8,038 nt of DNA. It comes from Thermomicrobiaceae bacterium (GTDB taxonomy: Bacteria > Chloroflexota > Chloroflexia > Thermomicrobiales > Thermomicrobiaceae). The first letter of the stretch is position 1, and each line of letters starts with the position of its first letter. Under the pieces are notes generated by a model. The model was not told the DNA's origin, searched no databases, and saw only the letters and a list, made by a program, of their open reading frames with translations. The stretch is taken from the NCBI GenBank assembly GCA_007123655.1, contig SKKR01000183.1, positions 1 to 8,038 of the forward strand, given 5' to 3'. A program made the position numbers and the translations under genes. Positions 5,165 through 8,038 of the stretch are shown one piece after another.

Positions 5165-5910
5165 CCGGAACTGAACCCTCCAGCGGCTTCATCAGACTCA
5201 TTGACGTGCACAAGGAATACGTGTCAGGGCGTCGAACGATCCACGCGCTGGACGGCGTCACCTCCTCGATCGACCGCGGTGACTGGGTGACGCTTCTCGG
5301 CCCATCCGGATGCGGAAAATCAACGCTATTGAACATGATGAGCGGGATCGACCGACCCACAAGCGGTAAGGTCATCATCAACGGGACGGAGATTTCGAAC
5401 CGAACCGAAGAGCAGCTGTCTCGATGGAGAGGACGTAACGTCGGCATCATCTTCCAGTTTTTCCAGCTCATGCCGACGCTCACTGCCCTGGAAAACGTGG
5501 TTCTGCCGATGGATCTGGCCGGGCGCGGCCGCGACCGTCGGCTCGCGAGCGAGTTGCTCGAACGCGTCGGACTTGGACACCTGGGCTCACATCTGCCGAG
5601 TGAACTATCCGGAGGTGAACAGCAACGCGTCGCGATCGCCAGAGCGCTTGCAAACGATCCCCCGCTGATTCTCGCCGACGAACCGACCGGGAATCTGGAC
5701 TCGGAGACCGGGCGGCGTGTGCTCACGTTGTTTCACGAGCTTTGGCAGCATGGCAAGACGATCATCATGGTGACGCACGACCAAACCGTTGCTGCCTACG
5801 GGTCGCGTACGATCGAGCTACGCGACGGGCAGATCATACGTGACAGCGGCGCCCAAGCTCACACCGCGAGATCCGAGGAGATCGAAACCCTCGTTCGTCT
5901 GCCCGAATAA
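5161..5910 (+). CDS. ABC transporter ATPase, LolD/MacB type
   Basis: The 249-residue nucleotide-binding subunit shows all motifs: Walker A GPSGCGKST (47-55), Q-loop FQFFQLMPTLTALENV (98-113), signature LSGGEQQR (149-156), Walker B LILADEPTGNLD (169-180) and H-loop His206 in VTHD. The 'LADEPTGNLD' and 'IIFQ.F.L.P.LTALENV' wording is typical of the LolD/MacB/FtsE class, which energises FtsX-type permeases in lipoprotein export, peptide export or efflux. No permease follows: the next gene is convergent, so in this window the ATPase is an orphan. Its ATG overlaps the stop of the small membrane protein gene by four bases, implying translational coupling. The signal upstream of the start is weak. 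The substrate cannot be told from the sequence. Confidence 0.92.
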   Translation: MTGTEPSSGFIRLIDVHKEYVSGRRTIHALDGVTSSIDRGDWVTLLGPSGCGKSTLLNMMSGIDRPTSGKVIINGTEISNRTEEQLSRWRGRNVGIIFQFFQLMPTLTALENVVLPMDLAGRGRDRRLASELLERVGLGHLGSHLPSELSGGEQQRVAIARALANDPPLILADEPTGNLDSETGRRVLTLFHELWQHGKTIIMVTHDQTVAAYGSRTIELRDGQIIRDSGAQAHTARSEEIETLVRLPE

Positions 5911-5938
5911 CCTCGCTTCAGACAGGAGATCCTTGGCG

Positions 5939-5965
5939 ATGAAGTCCACATTCGTGGATGGTTAA
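5939..5965 (+). CDS. Possible 8-codon ORF MKSTFVDG
   Basis: Just after the ABC ATPase gene an ATG with AGGAG ten bases upstream opens eight codons ending in TAA, 7 bases before the hairpin at 5973-5996. The good binding site is the only support. There is no second copy here and no recognisable homologue. It may be chance. Confidence 0.2.
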   Translation: MKSTFVDG

Positions 5966-5972
5966 CGAGAGC

Positions 5973-5996
5973 GCGGGCGGCTGGATTGCCGCCCGC
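5973..5996. terminator. GC-rich hairpin between convergent genes, probable terminator
   Basis: GCGGGCGGC (5973-5981) and GCCGCCCGC (5988-5996) form a perfect 9-bp stem with a 6-base loop. The hairpin sits in the 117-bp gap between the ends of the ABC ATPase gene and the convergent solute-binding protein gene. Neither strand has a strong T-run after the stem, so it is either a weak bidirectional terminator or an RNA 3'-end stabiliser. Confidence 0.5.
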
Positions 5997-6027
5997 TTCA
6001 TCGTCACGCCGGACATTCCGCGTGATG

Positions 6028-7944
6028 TTACTCGCGGTACCAGTCGCCGATGTCCCAGAGGTCCGAGCGCCATGGACCGGCTTTGTATCCCGCGAGATCG
6101 TTCGAGACCGTCGCGACACCCGTGCGGTACACGATCGGAATCTCCGCGAAGTCCTCAACCGAGATCCGGTTCAACTCCTGGAACAGTGATTCCTGCTCGT
6201 CCGGGTCCATCGCGGTGGCCATGGCGTTGATGACATCGTCCATTTCCGGATTGTTGTACCGGGTGATGTTCACACCAGACCAGGCGTTCGCCTGCTCTGC
6301 GATCTCCCACGATGCAAACCGTTGCGCCCAGTTGACCGGGTACGGGTTGGACGGACCGTTGGTGTACATCTGGATGTCCGAGTAGAAGTGTCCGTAGGTG
6401 TCCGGGTTACCGGCATCGGACGAGAAGAACACCGCGGCGTCAACGGCTTTCAACTCGACATCGAACCCGATCGAGTCCAGGTCGTCCTTGACAATCTCCT
6501 GGTTACTCTGCCGGATCGAGTTGATCGACGTCTGGTACAGCATAAACAGCTCGGTGCCGTCATACTCCCGGACCCCGTCACCATCTTCATCCATTGCCCC
6601 GGCTTCGTCCAGCAGGGCAGCAGCAGAATCCAGATCGAACGACCAGGTCAGGTCCGGATTGATTACCCACTCCGGCACGTTCGCGTTGTTCGCAGTGTCG
6701 ACACCACCCGGGCCGTACAGCTGGTCCGCGATGACATCGCGTTGGATCGAAAGCGTAATCGCCTGTCTGATCAGCGGATTTGTGAGGAAAGGATGCTCGG
6801 TTGATGGCTCTGAGCGAGCACCGTCAACTTCTGTCCAGGGATCGGCGAAGTTGATCATCAAACGTTCGCAGTTTGGGCCCGGATACGCGTTGACGAACCC
6901 TTCATCCCCCTGTTCTTCCAGAGCGTCGAGGACGTCGGCCTCTACCTGGATGTTCCATGCCCAGTCAGCCTCACCGGTGACAATGACTGCGCGGGCAGCA
7001 CCGGTGGCATCCCCGCCACCGATCATCTCGACGGTATCGAAGAACGGCTTGCCGGGATCCCAGTAGTTCTCATTTCGCTCGAGGAACACCGTGTCAGCTG
7101 GTCGAAACTCCGTCACTCGGAACGGCCCGGTGCCGATCGGCTCCATGTTGTACGGAGCGTTCCGTGCTTCTGCACCGATGTAGTCACGGAAGAGGTGCTC
7201 CGGAAGGATCAGACCCTGCTCGCCAACGAACGGGACGAACCAGGCAGGGTTCTGATCACGGAAATGAACACGTACGGTGAAATCGTCGATAATCTCGACG
7301 TCCTCAATCGCCTCGTAGGTGGCAAAAGACGTAGCAGTCGTTGCCTCCTCGGCGACGAACTCCCAGGTGAAGCGCACGTCTTCAGCAGTGAACTGCTCTC
7401 CGTCGTGCCAGAGCACGTCGTCCCGCAAAGTCCACTCTACCCAGAACCCATCCTCATCCACCGTACCGGCTTCAATGCTCGGAATTTCCGGCGCGAGTCG
7501 GGGAAGCAACGTTCCGTCGTCGTCGATGCTGGCCAGGGCTTCGTATACCAGGTGCGAGCCATCATTGTCTTTGGTTCCCTGGGCAAGATGCGGATTCAGG
7601 ATATCCACTGCCTGCCACCAGAGAAGGTCCAGACGACCGCCACCGCCGGCTTCGCTCGGAGCCTCGTCGTCATCATCGTCCGGCTCGTCAACCGGTTCAT
7701 CGTCATCGTCCGGCTCGTCAACCGGCTCGTCATCGTCGTCCGGCTCTTCAACCGGTTCATCGTCGTCGTCCGGCTCTACTGCAGGATCCTCGTCGTCGTC
7801 ATCGTCCTCACAAGCGGCCAGCAAAGATGCAATGATCGGAGCACTGAGGCCAAGTATTCCGGCTCGTTTGAGCAGTGTTCGGCGGGTAAGTCTTCCGGCC
7901 AATAGATCTGCCTGCAACGCGTCCAGGCTATCAAACCGCGTCAT
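6028..7944 (-). CDS. ABC transporter substrate-binding lipoprotein, family 5 (Dpp/Opp type)
   Basis: The 638-residue protein is an extracytoplasmic binding protein of the SBP_bac_5 family (oligopeptides, dipeptides, nickel, some sugars). The N-terminus has a twin-arginine motif TRRTLLK (20-26), a hydrophobic stretch and a lipobox LAAC with Cys45, so it is probably Tat-exported and lipid-anchored. Residues 46-96 form a highly acidic linker of repeated EPDDDDEPV units. The binding domain follows from about 105, with the family signature WTLRDDVLWHDGEQFTAEDVRFTWEF at 171-196. The ATG at 7944 has GGAGGA three bases upstream. The gene converges on the ABC ATPase gene; that ATPase is of a different class (LolD/MacB) and is unlikely to be its partner. 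No DppB/C/D/F-type genes are in view, so the transporter may be encoded elsewhere or beyond the right edge. The ligand is unknown. Confidence 0.92.
   Translation of the reverse strand: MTRFDSLDALQADLLAGRLTRRTLLKRAGILGLSAPIIASLLAACEDDDDDEDPAVEPDDDDEPVEEPDDDDEPVDEPDDDDEPVDEPDDDDDEAPSEAGGGGRLDLLWWQAVDILNPHLAQGTKDNDGSHLVYEALASIDDDGTLLPRLAPEIPSIEAGTVDEDGFWVEWTLRDDVLWHDGEQFTAEDVRFTWEFVAEEATTATSFATYEAIEDVEIIDDFTVRVHFRDQNPAWFVPFVGEQGLILPEHLFRDYIGAEARNAPYNMEPIGTGPFRVTEFRPADTVFLERNENYWDPGKPFFDTVEMIGGGDATGAARAVIVTGEADWAWNIQVEADVLDALEEQGDEGFVNAYPGPNCERLMINFADPWTEVDGARSEPSTEHPFLTNPLIRQAITLSIQRDVIADQLYGPGGVDTANNANVPEWVINPDLTWSFDLDSAAALLDEAGAMDEDGDGVREYDGTELFMLYQTSINSIRQSNQEIVKDDLDSIGFDVELKAVDAAVFFSSDAGNPDTYGHFYSDIQMYTNGPSNPYPVNWAQRFASWEIAEQANAWSGVNITRYNNPEMDDVINAMATAMDPDEQESLFQELNRISVEDFAEIPIVYRTGVATVSNDLAGYKAGPWRSDLWDIGDWYRE
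7680..7777 (-). repeat. 30-bp tandem repeat encoding the acidic linker
   Basis: Three imperfect 30-bp units (7680-7709, 7710-7739, 7740-7769) and a partial fourth (7770-7777) encode ten-residue units of the type EPDDDDEPVE/D just after the lipidated cysteine. Most differences are in third positions or exchange Asp and Glu. The in-frame 30-bp period means that copy-number change would lengthen or shorten the linker without breaking the gene. Confidence 0.85.
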
Positions 7945-7974
7945 CGTTCCTCCAACACCATTCGGGCAGTCACA

Positions 7975-8002
7975 ATCGTGCGTTTTTTGGCTTCCTCGTC
8001 AA
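7975..8002 (-). promoter_or_regulatory. Tentative promoter of the substrate-binding protein gene
   Basis: On the minus strand TTGACG (8002-7997) and CACGAT (7980-7975) are separated by 16 bases, with an A-run in the spacer. The -35 is good and the -10 is poor (three of six bases). Transcription would start near 7968, giving a leader of about 24 bases before the ATG at 7944. The rest of the segment up to 8038 holds no visible gene. Confidence 0.3.
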
Positions 8003-8038
8003 CCCGGGGTGACCCGTGAATCGAAGCTCCTCTCCAGC

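Noticed and set aside
7195..7905. 236-codon plus-strand frame with repeated 'VRLVNRF' antisense to the binding protein
   Set aside because: It is the complement of the acidic linker repeat and of a clearly recognised gene; it has no independent support.

Overview
The window looks like a chromosomal segment of a moderately GC-rich bacterium. The best guess is Chloroflexota of the Thermomicrobia type. That guess rests on inference from the style of the Tat-type lipoprotein solute-binding protein (a 'LLAGRLTRRTLLKRAG'-like N-terminus) and the general gene style, not on a marker gene. Eight protein genes are supported, one of them only a fragment. No rRNA, tRNA, CRISPR array, IS element or phage gene is visible.

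Layout. At the left edge the minus strand carries rmlB (dTDP-glucose 4,6-dehydratase, nucleotide-sugar synthesis), followed five bases later by the first 20 codons of another gene that runs off the edge. Bases 1112-2013 contain no ordinary gene but are not empty. They hold a compact plus-strand unit: palindromic GTACT-type sites, a near-consensus sigma-70 promoter (TTGACA-N17-TATAGT), a leader hairpin, two separate 9-codon ORFs that both encode MKWKTHKWR behind good Shine-Dalgarno sites, and a hairpin plus T-run terminator. The two tiny ORFs differ at three bases, none of which changes the peptide, and their flanks are unrelated. This is the main candidate for something undescribed.

The plus strand then carries a membrane-bound HD-GYP protein (probable c-di-GMP phosphodiesterase), preceded by a short in-frame leader ORF. 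Next comes a tight four-gene run: a HAD hydrolase, trmD (tRNA m1G37 methyltransferase), a small GlsB/YeaQ-type membrane protein and a LolD/MacB-type ABC ATPase. The gaps are 18 bp, 4 bp and a 4-base ATGA overlap, which indicates one operon with translational coupling. A hairpin at 5973-5996 separates this run from a convergent minus-strand gene for a family 5 (Dpp/Opp-type) ABC substrate-binding lipoprotein with an acidic, internally repeated linker.

How the genes fit together. The run 3391-5910 mixes tRNA modification with a membrane protein and an ATPase that lacks a permease here. The substrate-binding protein also has no permease or ATPase of its own class in view. Apart from the operon, the genes do not form one obvious pathway.
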